Positions 42,349-51,836 of a stretch of DNA of 64,000 nt are shown here, one piece after another. Under the pieces are notes generated by a model. That model worked only from the letters and a program-made list of their open reading frames with translations, was not told the origin of the DNA and made no database searches. A program made the translations under genes and the position numbers. The stretch covers positions 550,229-614,228 of the forward strand of contig NZ_UIDD01000001.1 in the NCBI RefSeq assembly GCF_900497695.1, in the 5' to 3' direction. How positions within the stretch are numbered: the first letter of the stretch is position 1; each line of letters begins with the position of its first letter. Origin of the DNA: Pseudomonas wadenswilerensis. GTDB taxonomy: Bacteria > Pseudomonadota > Gammaproteobacteria > Pseudomonadales > Pseudomonadaceae.

Positions 42349-42366
42349 TGCGACCAATTGGTCGCA
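42349..42366. promoter_or_regulatory. Perfect 18-bp palindrome in the glcB-ACT gene gap
   Basis: TGCGACCAATTGGTCGCA reads the same on both strands with no spacer. It lies 240 bases upstream of glcB and 178 bases upstream of the divergent ACT-domain gene, so it could serve either. It looks like a dimeric operator; no regulator is proposed with confidence. Confidence 0.5.
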
Positions 42367-42543
42367 TAGGGTCACGCTGGGAATCGGTATGTTCTCAAAA
42401 AACCGGAAGATTGTTCCAGATAAATCTTGAAACAGTACACGATTAGTCATTCGAAGCTCCTGCGGCAGGTTGCCGCGCCTTGCCTATACTTTCTCCGCGC
42501 CCTTTGATTTCGGGGCTGAACGTTAAAAGCAGAGGGTTGCCGC

Positions 42544-43062
42544 GTGGATCATCTCGTATTGACAGTGATCGCCCCCGATAAGGCCGGGCAGGTCGAGCGT
42601 ATCGCTGAATGTATTGCCGAGCATAACGGTAACTGGTTGGAGAGCCGCATGTCGCGGATGGCCGGGCAATTTGCCGGCATTCTCAAGGTGGCGGTGCCGG
42701 CCGAGTCCTACGATGAGCTGGTCGAGGCGCTGCAGGCCCTGGGCAAGTACGACATTCGTGTGCTGATCGCCGAAAGCGGCATCGAGCCGTCCTGCACCTG
42801 GAAGCCGATCGCCATGGAACTGGTGGGCAATGACCGCCCGGGTATCGTCCGCGACATTACCCGCTTGCTGGCCGACCAGGGCGTCAACGTCGAGCGCCTG
42901 ACCACCGAGGTGCGCCCGGCGCCGATGAGCAGCGAGCCGCTGTTCCATGCCGATGCCTTGCTGGCCGTGCCGCTGACACTGTCGCTGGATGTCTTGCAGG
43001 GCAAACTGGAGGCGTTGGCCGACGACCTGATGGTGGAATTGAACCTGCGCCCTGAGGATTAG
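42544..43062 (+). CDS. GcvR-like protein with two ACT domains
   Basis: A 172-residue protein made of two ACT domains (about 3-80, LVLTVIAPDKAGQVERIAE; about 88-168, AMELVGNDRPGIVRDITRLL). This is the layout of glycine cleavage system repressor GcvR, which senses amino acids and acts through protein contacts. The start is GTG at 42544 with AGAGGG upstream. It is divergent from glcB and convergent with rarD, with a perfect terminator between. Confidence 0.88.
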   Translation: MDHLVLTVIAPDKAGQVERIAECIAEHNGNWLESRMSRMAGQFAGILKVAVPAESYDELVEALQALGKYDIRVLIAESGIEPSCTWKPIAMELVGNDRPGIVRDITRLLADQGVNVERLTTEVRPAPMSSEPLFHADALLAVPLTLSLDVLQGKLEALADDLMVELNLRPED

Positions 43063-43113
43063 TTATCCCGGTTTATCGGGGATGCGCCTGTGGATAACCT
43101 TGGGAGATGTCGC

Positions 43114-43156
43114 TGCAGGCCACTAATTGCGTGGCCTGCATGGCTTTGTACGTTTT
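43114..43156. terminator. Terminator between the ACT gene and rarD
   Basis: A perfect 10-bp stem TGCAGGCCAC / GTGGCCTGCA (43114-43123, 43131-43140) with a 7-base loop, followed on the plus strand by a TTTTTT run at about 43153. Confidence 0.75.
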
Positions 43157-43160
43157 TTGA

Positions 43161-44048
43161 TCAGCTGCGCCGGCGCAGGCTCAGCCAGGCATCCACGCTG
43201 TACAGCGCCAGGCCCGCCCAGATGAACATGAAGGCCACCAGGGTGCTGCTCGACAGATGCTCGCCAAACAGCCACACCGCCTGCAGCAGTACCAGGGTAG
43301 GCGCCAGGTATTGCAGGAAGCCCAGGGTGGTGTAAGGCAGATGCCGGGCGGCGGCGTTGAAACACACAAGTGGCACCAGTGTCACCGGGCCGGCGGCTAT
43401 CAGCCACAGGGCTTCGCTGCTGGTGTAGAAGCTCGCCTGGGCGCTATGGGCCATGGGGTTGAGCAGCATCCAGCCGATGGCCAGCGGTACCAGCATCCAG
43501 GTTTCCACCACCAGCCCGGGCAGGGCGGCGACCGGCGCCTGTTTGCGGATCAGGCCGTAGAAGCCGAAGCTCAGTGCCAGCACCAGCGATACCCAGGGCA
43601 GGCTGCCGACCTGCCAGACCTGCTGGGCCACCCCGAGTGCAGCCAGGCCCACGGCTACCCACTGCAGGCGGCGCAGGCGCTCACCGAGCAAGAGCATGCC
43701 CAGCAACACATTGACCAATGGGTTGATGTAGTAGCCCAGGCTGGCTTCGAGCATGCGCCCGTTGTTGACCGACCACACGTAGGTCAGCCAGTTGCCGGCG
43801 ATCAGCGAGCCACTCAGGGCCAGGATTGCCAGGCGTTTGGGGTTGTCGCGCAGCTCGCGCAACCAGCCAGGATGTTTCCAGACCAGTAGCAGCAACGAGC
43901 CGAACAGGGCTGACCAGAGCACCCGGTGGACGATGATTTCCACGGCGGGAACGCTTTGCAGCGCTTTGAAGTAGAGCGGGAACAAACCCCAGATGATGTA
44001 GGCGCTCAGGCCCAGGATGTACCCGCGGCGCGGGTTGGCGGCGTGCAT
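43161..44048 (-). CDS. rarD: RarD family EamA transporter
   Basis: A 295-residue inner-membrane protein with about ten hydrophobic helices in two EamA repeats. The start RRGYILGLSAYIIWGLFPLY and SVNNGRMLEASLGYYINPL are typical of RarD (originally linked to chloramphenicol sensitivity). The real substrate of RarD proteins is not settled. The gene is monocistronic and faces the ACT gene across a shared terminator. Confidence 0.9.
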   Translation of the reverse strand: MHAANPRRGYILGLSAYIIWGLFPLYFKALQSVPAVEIIVHRVLWSALFGSLLLLVWKHPGWLRELRDNPKRLAILALSGSLIAGNWLTYVWSVNNGRMLEASLGYYINPLVNVLLGMLLLGERLRRLQWVAVGLAALGVAQQVWQVGSLPWVSLVLALSFGFYGLIRKQAPVAALPGLVVETWMLVPLAIGWMLLNPMAHSAQASFYTSSEALWLIAAGPVTLVPLVCFNAAARHLPYTTLGFLQYLAPTLVLLQAVWLFGEHLSSSTLVAFMFIWAGLALYSVDAWLSLRRRS

Positions 44049-44113
44049 GCAGATTCCTTGCTTAGGCAGCTATCTAAAAGCAGGGGGCTATTGTAGACAG
44101 ACTCGCGCACGCT

Positions 44114-45088
44114 TCAGAACAATTTCAGCGGTTCTTCATCCAGTGCCGCCATTTGCTCACGCAGGGCGAGGATCTGGTCGCCCCAGTAACGCTCCTGGCC
44201 GAACCAGGGGAAGCTGCGCGGGAACGCCGGGTCGTCCCAGCGCCGGGCCAGCCAGGCACTGTAGTGCAACAGGCGCAGGGCGCGCAGGGGTTCGATCAGG
44301 GCCAGCTCGCGCGGATCAAAATCGTGGAACTCGTTGTAGCCATCCATCAGCTCGGCCAACTGGCCCAGGCGCTCGTGGCGATCGCCGGCAAGCATCATCC
44401 ACAAATCCTGGACCGCCGGGCCCGTGCGGCAGTCATCGAGGTCGACGATGTGAAACACCTCGTCGCGGCACATCATGTTGCCCGGGTGGCAGTCGCCGTG
44501 CAGGCGAATGACCTGGTGCGGGGTGCTGGCGTAAACCGCCTCGACCCGCTTGAGCAGGTCGCGGGCCACCGACTCGAAGGCCGGCAGCAGGCTTTTGGGG
44601 ATGAAGTTGCCTTCGAGCAGGGTATTGAGCGAGGCGTGGCCGAAGTTATCCACGGCCAGTGCTTCACGGTGCTCGAACGGGCGGGTGGCGCCGACCCCAT
44701 GCAGACGGCCGAGCAGTTGCCCAAGGCGATACAGCTGATCGAGGTTGCCCGGCTCTGGTGCACGGCCACCGCGGCGCGGGAACAGGGTGAAGCGAAAGCC
44801 GCTGTGTTCGAACAGGGTCTTGTCGTTGTGGACAAGTGGCGCGACCACCGGCACTTCGCATTCGGCCAGTTCAGCGGTAAAGCTGTGCTCCTCGAGGATC
44901 GCCGCGTCGGTCCAGCGGTCCGGGCGGTAGAACTTGGCGATCAGTGGTTCAGCCCCTTCGATACCCACCTGGTAGACCCGGTTCTCGTAGCTGTTCAGTG
45001 CCAGCACCCGGGCGTCGCTGAGAAAGCCGATGCTTTCCACGGCGTCGAGGACCAGGTCGGGGGTGAGTGTTTCAAAGGGGTGGGACAT
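44114..45088 (-). CDS. srkA: SrkA/YihE-like protein kinase
   Basis: The start is set at ATG 45088 (MSHPFETLTPDLVLDAVE), with GGAG upstream; it gives 324 residues. The kinase-like fold shows LIAKFYRP (ATP-site Lys), the catalytic loop RLHGDCHPGNMM and the metal loop HIVDLDDCRTGP. E. coli SrkA/YihE is a stress-response Ser/Thr kinase of this family. The longer in-frame reading to 45202 runs into a REP and is not believable. Confidence 0.9.
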   Translation of the reverse strand: MSHPFETLTPDLVLDAVESIGFLSDARVLALNSYENRVYQVGIEGAEPLIAKFYRPDRWTDAAILEEHSFTAELAECEVPVVAPLVHNDKTLFEHSGFRFTLFPRRGGRAPEPGNLDQLYRLGQLLGRLHGVGATRPFEHREALAVDNFGHASLNTLLEGNFIPKSLLPAFESVARDLLKRVEAVYASTPHQVIRLHGDCHPGNMMCRDEVFHIVDLDDCRTGPAVQDLWMMLAGDRHERLGQLAELMDGYNEFHDFDPRELALIEPLRALRLLHYSAWLARRWDDPAFPRSFPWFGQERYWGDQILALREQMAALDEEPLKLF

Positions 45089-45140
45089 GCTCGCTCCTGC
45101 TGTGCGGTTCCCTGCATGGTATCGCACATCGGCGGCTCGT

Positions 45141-45237
45141 GTGGGAGCGGGCTTGCCCCGCGATGCAGACACCACCTGATGTGCCGTCTGCACTGGGGTC
45201 ATCGCGGGGTACGTCGGGTCGCCGCATCGCCGCTCCT
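45141..45237. repeat. REP family B and family C copies, mixed pair
   Basis: A family B arm (GTGGGAGCGGGCTTGCCCCG at 45141-45165) is followed 34 bases later by a family C copy (CATCGCGGGGTACGTCGGGT at 45200-45237, ending CGCCGCTCCT). The second copy shows what an uninterrupted IS110 target looks like around CGCCGCT. Confidence 0.75.
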
Positions 45238-45257
45238 ATAGATTGGGCTGCACAGAC

Positions 45258-47159
45258 TCAACCCCCAACGATCCCGCCATCCTCCCTGCTGATCGCCATC
45301 ACCGAGGAGCGCGGCTTGCCGTCGGGCAGGTGCTCGGGAAAGGTCGAGCCACCGGTTTCCCCCGGATGCTGAATACCGACGAACAAGGTGCGCTGATCCG
45401 GAGCGAAGGCGATCCCCGTCACTTCGCACGCCACCGGCCCGACCATGAAGCGGCGGATCTCACCACTGGCCGGGTCGGCGCAGAGCATCTGGTTGTTGCC
45501 CATGCCGGCAAAGTCACCATTGTTGCTGTAATCGCCGTCAGTCAGGATCCACAAGCGGCCATCGGCATCGAAGCCCAGGCCATCAGGGCTGTTGAACATG
45601 TTCTGTGGGGTGATGTTGGCGGAACCTGCCTTGGCATCACCGGCATGCACGGCCGGATTACCCGCTACTACAAACAGGTCCCAGTCGAAGCTCATCGCGC
45701 CATGGTCATCGGCGCTTTCGCGCCAGCGCAGGATCTGCCCGTAGACGTTCTTCTCGCGCGGGTTGGGGCCGCCGACTGGCTGGCCTTCTTCACCGCGTTT
45801 GACGTTGTTGGTCAGGGTGCAATAGACCTGGCCGTCCCTGGGGCTGACCACGATCCACTCCGGGCGGTCCATGCGCGTGGCCTTGAGGTGGCTGGCGGCC
45901 AGGCGCGCATGGATCAGTACCTGGGCCTGGCTGGCAAAACCGTTGGCGGCGTTGAGGCCGTTCTTGCCATGGGTCAGCTCCAGCCATTGGCCCTTGCCGC
46001 GCGGATGATCAAGGTTATGGTCGCCATCGTCGAAGCGCGCCACATACAGGGTGCCGTGGTCCAGCAGGTTGCGGTTGGCGTTGGCGTTCTTGTGGTCGAT
46101 GCGATCGCGGCTGATGAACTTGTAGATGAACTCGCCACGCTCATCGTCGCCCATGTACACCACGGCGCGGCCGTCGCGGGTTTCGGCCAGAGCGGCGTTC
46201 TCGTGCTTGAAACGGCCCAGGGCGGTGCGTTTGACTGGAGTCGATTGCGGATCGAACGGATCGATTTCCACCACCCAGCCATGACGGTTCAGTTCGTTGG
46301 GGTTCTTGGCCAGGTCGAAGCGCGGGTCGTGCTGGTGCCAGTCGACCTCCTTGCCGGTGAGCGAGGCACCGTAGCGCTTCTGTGCGGCGTCGAAGGCCTG
46401 GGATGAATCGCTGCTGCCGAAGCAGTCGGTGAAGTTCTCTTCGCAGGTCAGGTAAGTACCCCACGGCGTCTTGCCGTTGGCGCAGTTCTGGAAGGTGCCC
46501 AGCGCCTTGCGCCCGCTGTTGTCGGCCGCGGTTCTGAGCAGTGCATCGCCGGCGGCCGGGCCATTCAGGCTGATGGGTGTGTTGCCATGGATACGCCGGT
46601 TGTAGGGTGAGTCCTGGACGAACTGCCACTGGCCATCACGGCGCCGCACTTCGATCACCGACACCCCTTCGGCGGCCTGGGCCTTGTGCACCTCTTCAGC
46701 AGAGGCCGGCTTGCCGCCATGGCTGAACAGGTAGCGGTAGTTGGTGTACTCGTTGTTGATCGCCATCAAGGCGCGGTCGTCGTCGCCGGGGAAGGGAAAC
46801 AGGCTCATGCCGTCGTTGTGGTCACCGAACTGCAGTTCCTGCGCCAGGGCGCTGCCATTGCCGGAAGGGTCGAAGGCCGGGGCGTCGGCATGCAGCGGCT
46901 GGCCCCAACTGATCAGTACCCGGGCCTTGTAGCCTGGCGGCAGGCTGATGCTGTCGGCGGTGGCGGCGGGGATGCTGGCAAAGCCCAGCAGGCTGCTGCC
47001 GCCGGCGCTGACGCTGGCCGCCAGTACGCTGCGGCTGAGCAGATTGCCACCGAGAAACAGCGCCGCGCCGCACAAGGCGCCGGCGCCGATGAAGCGGCGG
47101 CGGCTGAGACGGGTCAGGTGTTCAAGGTCGGTTGGCTGATGTTCTTCTAATAGGTGCAT
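45258..47159 (-). CDS. phoX: PhoX-type alkaline phosphatase (DUF839), Tat-exported
   Basis: A 633-residue protein with a twin-arginine signal (LSRRRFIGAGALCGAALFLG, residues 18-37) and a DUF839 beta-propeller phosphatase domain (about 60-630). PhoX uses calcium and iron and frees phosphate from organic esters in the periplasm. Conserved segments include GTYLTCEENFTDCFG and the C-terminal GETGGSTFPEHLPDG. A good Pho box lies 43 bases upstream of the ATG, so phosphate starvation control by PhoB is likely. Confidence 0.92.
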   Translation of the reverse strand: MHLLEEHQPTDLEHLTRLSRRRFIGAGALCGAALFLGGNLLSRSVLAASVSAGGSSLLGFASIPAATADSISLPPGYKARVLISWGQPLHADAPAFDPSGNGSALAQELQFGDHNDGMSLFPFPGDDDRALMAINNEYTNYRYLFSHGGKPASAEEVHKAQAAEGVSVIEVRRRDGQWQFVQDSPYNRRIHGNTPISLNGPAAGDALLRTAADNSGRKALGTFQNCANGKTPWGTYLTCEENFTDCFGSSDSSQAFDAAQKRYGASLTGKEVDWHQHDPRFDLAKNPNELNRHGWVVEIDPFDPQSTPVKRTALGRFKHENAALAETRDGRAVVYMGDDERGEFIYKFISRDRIDHKNANANRNLLDHGTLYVARFDDGDHNLDHPRGKGQWLELTHGKNGLNAANGFASQAQVLIHARLAASHLKATRMDRPEWIVVSPRDGQVYCTLTNNVKRGEEGQPVGGPNPREKNVYGQILRWRESADDHGAMSFDWDLFVVAGNPAVHAGDAKAGSANITPQNMFNSPDGLGFDADGRLWILTDGDYSNNGDFAGMGNNQMLCADPASGEIRRFMVGPVACEVTGIAFAPDQRTLFVGIQHPGETGGSTFPEHLPDGKPRSSVMAISREDGGIVGG

Positions 47160-47202
47160 GACAGGCTTCCTGCGGGTTTGGCAGTCACCTTAGTCAGGGT
47201 GC

Positions 47203-47220
47203 ATGACGGTTTTGTGGCAG
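47203..47220 (-). promoter_or_regulatory. Pho box upstream of phoX
   Basis: Read on the minus strand, CTGCCACAAAACCGTCAT matches the 18-base Pho box CTGTCATAAAACTGTCAT at 15 positions. Ten bases after it is TAAGGT, at the spacing expected for the -10 of a PhoB-activated promoter. The box abuts the modE stop. Confidence 0.72.
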
Positions 47221-47222
47221 TT

Positions 47223-47987
47223 TTATAGAGGAGTTCCGAGAAGCACGTAGGAAGGTTGGAATTGCACTTGCAAGTTGCTGCCTACAACGACCTGATGGTC
47301 CTTCAGCCAGTGTGCTTCAGCGAAGGCGCAAAGGGTTTGCCCGCTGGCCAGTGCCAGACGCACTTCGGTGGGGCCTTCGGCGTCATCAAGCAAGGCATCG
47401 ACCTTGACCGGCAAACAGTTGTAGCCCTCGGCAGGCTGTTGGTCGAGGCCCAGCAACTCGAGCCAGCCAGCCTTGATCAGCGCCACGACGGCGGTACCGG
47501 GGGTCAGTTCCAGGCGGCCGGTGCTGTCGTGGGTGATCTCGGCATCAATGCGCAGTTCGCCCGCCAGGGTCAGGCTGATGCGGTCATAGCGGCCCTGGGC
47601 TTCAATCGAGCTGATGCGCCCGTGCAGCTGGTTGCGCGCGCTGGTGCGCAGCATCAGGCGGCCGAGCAGGTCGAGATCGCTGGCGTCCTCGGCGGCTTCA
47701 AGGATCTGCGCCTGCAGGGCCTGCAAGCGCTGGTACAGACGCAGCACCCGTTGGCCTTCGGCAGACAGTTTTGCTCCACCACCACCGCGACCGCCAACAC
47801 TGCGCTCGACCAGCGGGCTGGCCGCCAGGTTGTTGAGTTCGTCGATTGCATCCCAGGCTGCTTTGTAACTCATGCCGGCGCTTTTTGCCGCACGGGTGAT
47901 CGAACCTTGTTCGGCAATGTGTTGCAGCAAGGCAATACGCTGCGGGCGGCGGACGATGTGCTGGGTGAGCAGGGCAGGCAGAGACAT
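47223..47987 (-). CDS. modE: ModE-type molybdate-responsive regulator
   Basis: A 254-residue protein with a LysR-like winged helix at the N-terminus (about 15-75; QGSITRAAKSAGMSYKAAWDAID), the SVGGRGGGGAKLSAEG wing and two C-terminal TOBE/Mop molybdate-binding domains (about 120-185 and 190-252). It represses molybdate uptake genes when molybdate is plentiful. No modABC genes are adjacent, so its targets lie elsewhere. Confidence 0.92.
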   Translation of the reverse strand: MSLPALLTQHIVRRPQRIALLQHIAEQGSITRAAKSAGMSYKAAWDAIDELNNLAASPLVERSVGGRGGGGAKLSAEGQRVLRLYQRLQALQAQILEAAEDASDLDLLGRLMLRTSARNQLHGRISSIEAQGRYDRISLTLAGELRIDAEITHDSTGRLELTPGTAVVALIKAGWLELLGLDQQPAEGYNCLPVKVDALLDDAEGPTEVRLALASGQTLCAFAEAHWLKDHQVVVGSNLQVQFQPSYVLLGTPL

Positions 47988-48046
47988 AAGCGGTAACGGG
48001 CACCTGAAAGGAAACAGCCCGAAAGTGCCCGCACCCCGCGTTCAAG

Positions 48047-48784
48047 TCAAGCGCTGCCGGGCTTGGCGGTGCGTGCGAGACAATAGACATCGACCCGTCG
48101 GGCACCCGCCTTGAGCAGCAGGCTGGCCAATGCCTGGGCAGTGGCGCCAGTGGTCAGTACGTCATCCACCAGCGCTACATGACGCCCGGCAATCAGGCTG
48201 CTGTCGTGCACGGCGAAGGCCTGGCGCAGGTTGCGTTTGCGTGCCTTGGCCTTGAGGCCTTGCTGGGCCGGGGTATCGAGGGTGCGAGTGAGTACCTGTT
48301 CGCTGCAGCTTATACCCAGCTGTTGCGCCAGCCAGTTGCCCAGCATGCCCGCCTGGTTGTAGCCGCGTTGACGCAAACGCCGCCGTGACAGCGGTACCGG
48401 CAGCAACAAGGCCGGGCGCGGTAGCCCTTCGTCAAAGCGGTGGATCAACCAGCGCCCGAGCAGTTGCGCGAGCAGGCGGCCCAGCGGCCACTGGCTGTTG
48501 TGCTTGAAGCGGGTAACCAGCGCATCGACCGGAAACCCGTAATGCCAGGGCGCCTCGACCCGATAGAAGGCCGGCGGGCGCCGGCTGCACTGGCCGCAGA
48601 CCAGGCCATGCATGGGCAACGGCAGGGCACACACCTGGCAGCGATCATCCAGCCAGGGCAGTTCGCTTTCGCAGGCGACGCACAGGGGGTAGGGCTGCTC
48701 GGCCGCTTCATTGCAGAGTAGGCATGCATGGTTATTAAATAGCCAATTGTAAACCAGTATTTTGAGTTGTGGTTGACAGTGCAT
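48047..48784 (-). CDS. comF: ComF family phosphoribosyltransferase-like protein
   Basis: A 245-residue protein with four CxxC pairs at the N-terminus (C21/C24, C35/C38, C49/C52, C63/C66), a zinc-ribbon-like region, and a C-terminal phosphoribosyltransferase domain with the PRPP loop ALVDDVLTTGATA (about 200-212). ComF/GntX proteins act in DNA uptake or related processes; the enzymatic substrate is unknown. It is divergent from bioB. If translation starts at 48784 as given, the first dozen codons overlap the BirA-type operator. Confidence 0.88.
   Translation of the reverse strand: MHCQPQLKILVYNWLFNNHACLLCNEAAEQPYPLCVACESELPWLDDRCQVCALPLPMHGLVCGQCSRRPPAFYRVEAPWHYGFPVDALVTRFKHNSQWPLGRLLAQLLGRWLIHRFDEGLPRPALLLPVPLSRRRLRQRGYNQAGMLGNWLAQQLGISCSEQVLTRTLDTPAQQGLKAKARKRNLRQAFAVHDSSLIAGRHVALVDDVLTTGATAQALASLLLKAGARRVDVYCLARTAKPGSA
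48747..48779 (+). promoter_or_regulatory. BirA-type biotin operator
   Basis: TTGTAAACC (48747-48755), 15 bases, then GGTTGACAG (48771-48779). The known BirA box is TTGTAAACC-N14/15-GGTTTACAA; the left half is exact and the right half differs at two positions. It sits upstream of bioB and within the start of comF. Confidence 0.78.
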
Positions 48785-48801
48785 CAGCCTTCCTTAACTA
48801 T
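48773..48801 (+). promoter_or_regulatory. bioB sigma70 promoter
   Basis: A perfect -35 TTGACA (48773-48778) lies inside the right half of the BirA operator. Seventeen bases later is AACTAT (48796-48801), a weak -10. BirA bound here would block RNA polymerase. Confidence 0.6.
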
Positions 48802-48873
48802 GCGAGCTATCCGTGATGCGCTGGCGGGGTTTCCTGTGCCGGCGCCAGTACAAGCCTAAACAAGGAATCGCCG

Positions 48874-49932
48874 ATGAGCGCCAGCACAACTGCAACAACA
48901 CGTCACGACTGGTCCCTGGCCGAGGTCAAAGCCCTGTTCCAGCAGCCGTTCAATGACTTGCTGTTCCAGGCGCAAACCGTGCACCGCGCGCATTTCGACG
49001 CCAACCGCGTGCAGGTCTCGACCCTGCTGTCGATCAAGACCGGCGCCTGCCCGGAAGATTGTAAATATTGTCCGCAGTCCGGCCACTACAACACCGGGCT
49101 GGAAAAACAGAAGCTGATGGAAGTGCAGAAGGTCCTCGAAGAGGCAGCCCGGGCCAAGGCCATCGGCTCGACCCGCTTCTGCATGGGGGCGGCGTGGAAG
49201 CATCCGTCCGCCAAAGACATGCCCTACGTGCTGCAGATGGTCAAAGGGGTCAAGGCCATGGGCCTGGAAACCTGCATGACCCTCGGCAAGCTCGACCTGG
49301 AGCAAACCCAGGCGCTGGCCGAGGCCGGGCTTGACTACTACAACCACAACCTCGACACCTCGCCGGAGTTCTACGGCAGCATCATCACCACCCGCACCTA
49401 CAGCGATCGCCTGCAGACCCTGGCCTATGTGCGTGATGCCGGAATGAAGATCTGCTCGGGCGGTATCCTCGGCATGGGCGAGTCGCTGGACGACCGCGCA
49501 GGCCTGCTGATCCAGCTGGCCAACCTGCCGGAGCACCCGGAGTCGGTACCGATCAACATGCTGGTGAAAGTCGCCGGCACCCCGCTGGAGAACGCCGAAG
49601 AAGTCGACCCGTTCGACTTCATCCGTATGCTCGCCGTGGCCCGGATCCTCATGCCCAAGTCCCACGTGCGGCTGTCCGCTGGCCGTGAAGCGATGAACGA
49701 GCAGATGCAAGCCCTGGCGTTCTTTGCTGGCGCCAACTCGATCTTCTACGGCGAGAAACTGCTGACCACCGCCAACCCGCAAGCCGACAAGGACATGCAG
49801 CTGTTCGCGCGCCTGGGTATCCAGCCCGAAGCCCGTGAAGAGCACGCCGACGAAGTCCATCAGGCGGCCATCGAACAGGCCCTGGTGGAACAGAAGAGCA
49901 GCGAGCTGTTCTACAACGCCGCCTCGGCCTGA
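48874..49932 (+). CDS. bioB: Biotin synthase
   Basis: A 352-residue radical SAM enzyme that inserts sulfur into dethiobiotin. The cluster motif CPEDCKYC is at residues 59-66 (C59, C63, C66), and [11 protein letters not shown] and [12 protein letters not shown] follow as expected. AAGGA precedes the ATG. It is the first of bioB-bioF-bioH-bioC-bioD, with gaps of 7 bases or overlaps, under a promoter overlapped by a BirA-type operator. Confidence 0.97.
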   Translation: MSASTTATTRHDWSLAEVKALFQQPFNDLLFQAQTVHRAHFDANRVQVSTLLSIKTGACPEDCKYCPQSGHYNTGLEKQKLMEVQKVLEEAARAKAIGSTRFCMGAAWKHPSAKDMPYVLQMVKGVKAMGLETCMTLGKLDLEQTQALAEAGLDYYNHNLDTSPEFYGSIITTRTYSDRLQTLAYVRDAGMKICSGGILGMGESLDDRAGLLIQLANLPEHPESVPINMLVKVAGTPLENAEEVDPFDFIRMLAVARILMPKSHVRLSAGREAMNEQMQALAFFAGANSIFYGEKLLTTANPQADKDMQLFARLGIQPEAREEHADEVHQAAIEQALVEQKSSELFYNAASA

Positions 49933-49939
49933 GGCGGCC

Positions 49940-51112
49940 ATGGCTTTTGATCTTCGCGCGCGGCTGGAGCAACGCCGCGCAGCTGACTTGTACCGTCAGC
50001 GGCCGCTGCTGCAAAGCCCGCAGGGCCCTGAAGTGGTGGTCGACGGCCAGCCGTTGCTGGCGTTTTGCAGCAACGATTACCTGGGCCTGGCCAATCACCC
50101 GGAAGTGATCGCCGCCTGGCGCGCCGGTGCCGAGCGCTGGGGGGTCGGCGGCGGTGCCTCGCACCTGGTGATAGGCCACAGCAGCCCCCATCACGCGGTA
50201 GAAGAAGCCCTGGCCGAGCTGACCGGGCGGCCGCGGGCGCTGCTTTTTTCTACTGGCTACATGGCCAACCTCGGTGCGTTGACCGCACTGGTCGGGCAGG
50301 GCGACACGGTGCTGCAGGACCGTCTCAACCATGCCTCGTTGCTGGATGCCGGCCTGCTCAGCGGTGCGCGTTTCAACCGCTACCTGCACAACGATGCCGT
50401 GAGCCTGGCCAGCCGCCTGGACAAGGCCGTCGGCAATACCCTGGTGGTGACTGACGGCGTGTTCAGCATGGACGGCGACCTGGCCGATTTGCCAGCCCTG
50501 GCTGCGGTGGCCAATGCCCGCGACGCCTGGCTGATGGTCGACGATGCCCATGGCCTCGGCACCCTGGGACGCAACGGCGGCGGCATCGTCGAGCATTTCG
50601 GCCTGAGCCTCGAACAGGTGCCGGTCCTGATTGGCACCCTGGGCAAAGCCTGTGGCACCGCAGGTGCTTTTGTCGCTGGCAGCGAAGAGCTGATTGAATG
50701 CCTGATCCAGTTCGCCCGGCCCTACATCTATACCACCAGCCAGCCACCGGCCCTGGCCTGTGCCACCCTGCGCAGCCTGGAGTTGCTGCGCAGCGAACAC
50801 TGGCGCCGTGAGCACCTGGCGGCGTTGATTCAGCAGTTTCGCAGCGGCGCCGAACAGATCGGCCTGCAACTGATGGACAGCTTCACGCCGATCCAGCCGA
50901 TCCTGATCGGCGACAGCGCGCGGGCCTTGCGCCTGTCGCAGATGCTCCGCGAGCGCGGCCTGCTGGTGACCGCGATCCGCCCGCCAACGGTACCCACCGG
51001 CAGCGCGCGCCTGCGCGTGACCCTGAGTGCGGCGCACAGCCCGGCGCAGGTGCAGCTATTGTTGAATGCACTGGCTGACTGTTATCCGCTGCTGGAGCCT
51101 GCAGATGCGTAA
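49940..51112 (+). CDS. bioF: 8-amino-7-oxononanoate synthase
   Basis: A 390-residue PLP enzyme that joins pimeloyl-ACP and alanine. The start is ATG 49940 ([20 protein letters not shown]), 7 bases after the bioB stop. It has [17 protein letters not shown], the [11 protein letters not shown] segment and the PLP-lysine region [11 protein letters not shown] (about residue 237). The 3' end overlaps bioH by 8 bases. Confidence 0.96.
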   Translation: MAFDLRARLEQRRAADLYRQRPLLQSPQGPEVVVDGQPLLAFCSNDYLGLANHPEVIAAWRAGAERWGVGGGASHLVIGHSSPHHAVEEALAELTGRPRALLFSTGYMANLGALTALVGQGDTVLQDRLNHASLLDAGLLSGARFNRYLHNDAVSLASRLDKAVGNTLVVTDGVFSMDGDLADLPALAAVANARDAWLMVDDAHGLGTLGRNGGGIVEHFGLSLEQVPVLIGTLGKACGTAGAFVAGSEELIECLIQFARPYIYTTSQPPALACATLRSLELLRSEHWRREHLAALIQQFRSGAEQIGLQLMDSFTPIQPILIGDSARALRLSQMLRERGLLVTAIRPPTVPTGSARLRVTLSAAHSPAQVQLLLNALADCYPLLEPADA

Positions 51113-51836
51113 TCATTTGATCCTGTTGCCAGGCTGGGGCCTGGGCAGTTCCGCCTTGCAACCGCTGGTGGCGACCCTGCGGGCCATCGACCCTGGCTTG
51201 CGGGTCGAAATCCAGGCCTTGCCCAGCCTGGTGTCCAGCAACCCCGAGGACTGGCTCGACAAGCTCGATCGGCAGTTGCCGCGCAATGCCTGGCTGGGCG
51301 GCTGGTCGCTGGGCGGCATGCTCGCCGCCGAACTGGCTGCACGGCGCGGCGATGACTGCCATGGGTTGATCACCCTGGGCAGCAACCTCAGTTTTGTCAG
51401 CCGCCCGGACTGGCCGCACGGCATGGCGCTGGATACCTTCCAGACCTTCCTCGAAGGTTGCCGCTATCACACCCAGGTCACCCTCAAGCGCTTCGTTTCG
51501 CTGTGCAGCCAGGGCGCCGAAGAGCCGCGCAGCCTGGCCCGCCTGCTCAGCGCCGGGATGCCTGCTCCCGCTCCGGAGCAGTTGGTGGCGGGGCTCGAAG
51601 TCCTTGGCCAGCTCGATACGCGTGCAGCCCTGCAGCGTTATGGCGGTCCGCAATTGCACCTGTTTGCCGGGCGGGATGGGCTGGTACCGGCGGAGGTCGC
51701 CGGCGAGTTGCTGGAAATACTGCCCGACGTGGAAGTCGGGCTGCTGGAAGACAGTGCTCATGGTTTTGTGATGGAAACACCTCATGAGTTGGCGGCGGCA
51801 ATCAAGGCCTTTGTACATGAGAGTGACGATGACTGA
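51105..51836 (+). CDS. bioH: Pimeloyl-ACP methyl ester esterase
   Basis: A 243-residue alpha/beta hydrolase that removes the methyl shield from pimeloyl-ACP methyl ester. It has the nucleophile elbow GGWSLGGM (Ser near residue 75), a catalytic Asp in FAGRDGLVP and His in EDSAHGF. The ATG at 51105 lies inside the end of bioF, consistent with coupling. The end overlaps bioC by 8 bases. Confidence 0.92.
   Translation: MRNHLILLPGWGLGSSALQPLVATLRAIDPGLRVEIQALPSLVSSNPEDWLDKLDRQLPRNAWLGGWSLGGMLAAELAARRGDDCHGLITLGSNLSFVSRPDWPHGMALDTFQTFLEGCRYHTQVTLKRFVSLCSQGAEEPRSLARLLSAGMPAPAPEQLVAGLEVLGQLDTRAALQRYGGPQLHLFAGRDGLVPAEVAGELLEILPDVEVGLLEDSAHGFVMETPHELAAAIKAFVHESDDD

Noticed and set aside
45089..45202. 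N-terminal extension of the SrkA-like kinase to 45202
   Set aside because: The extension is translated REP sequence (SRGKPAPTR) without a ribosome site; the family start fits ATG 45088.
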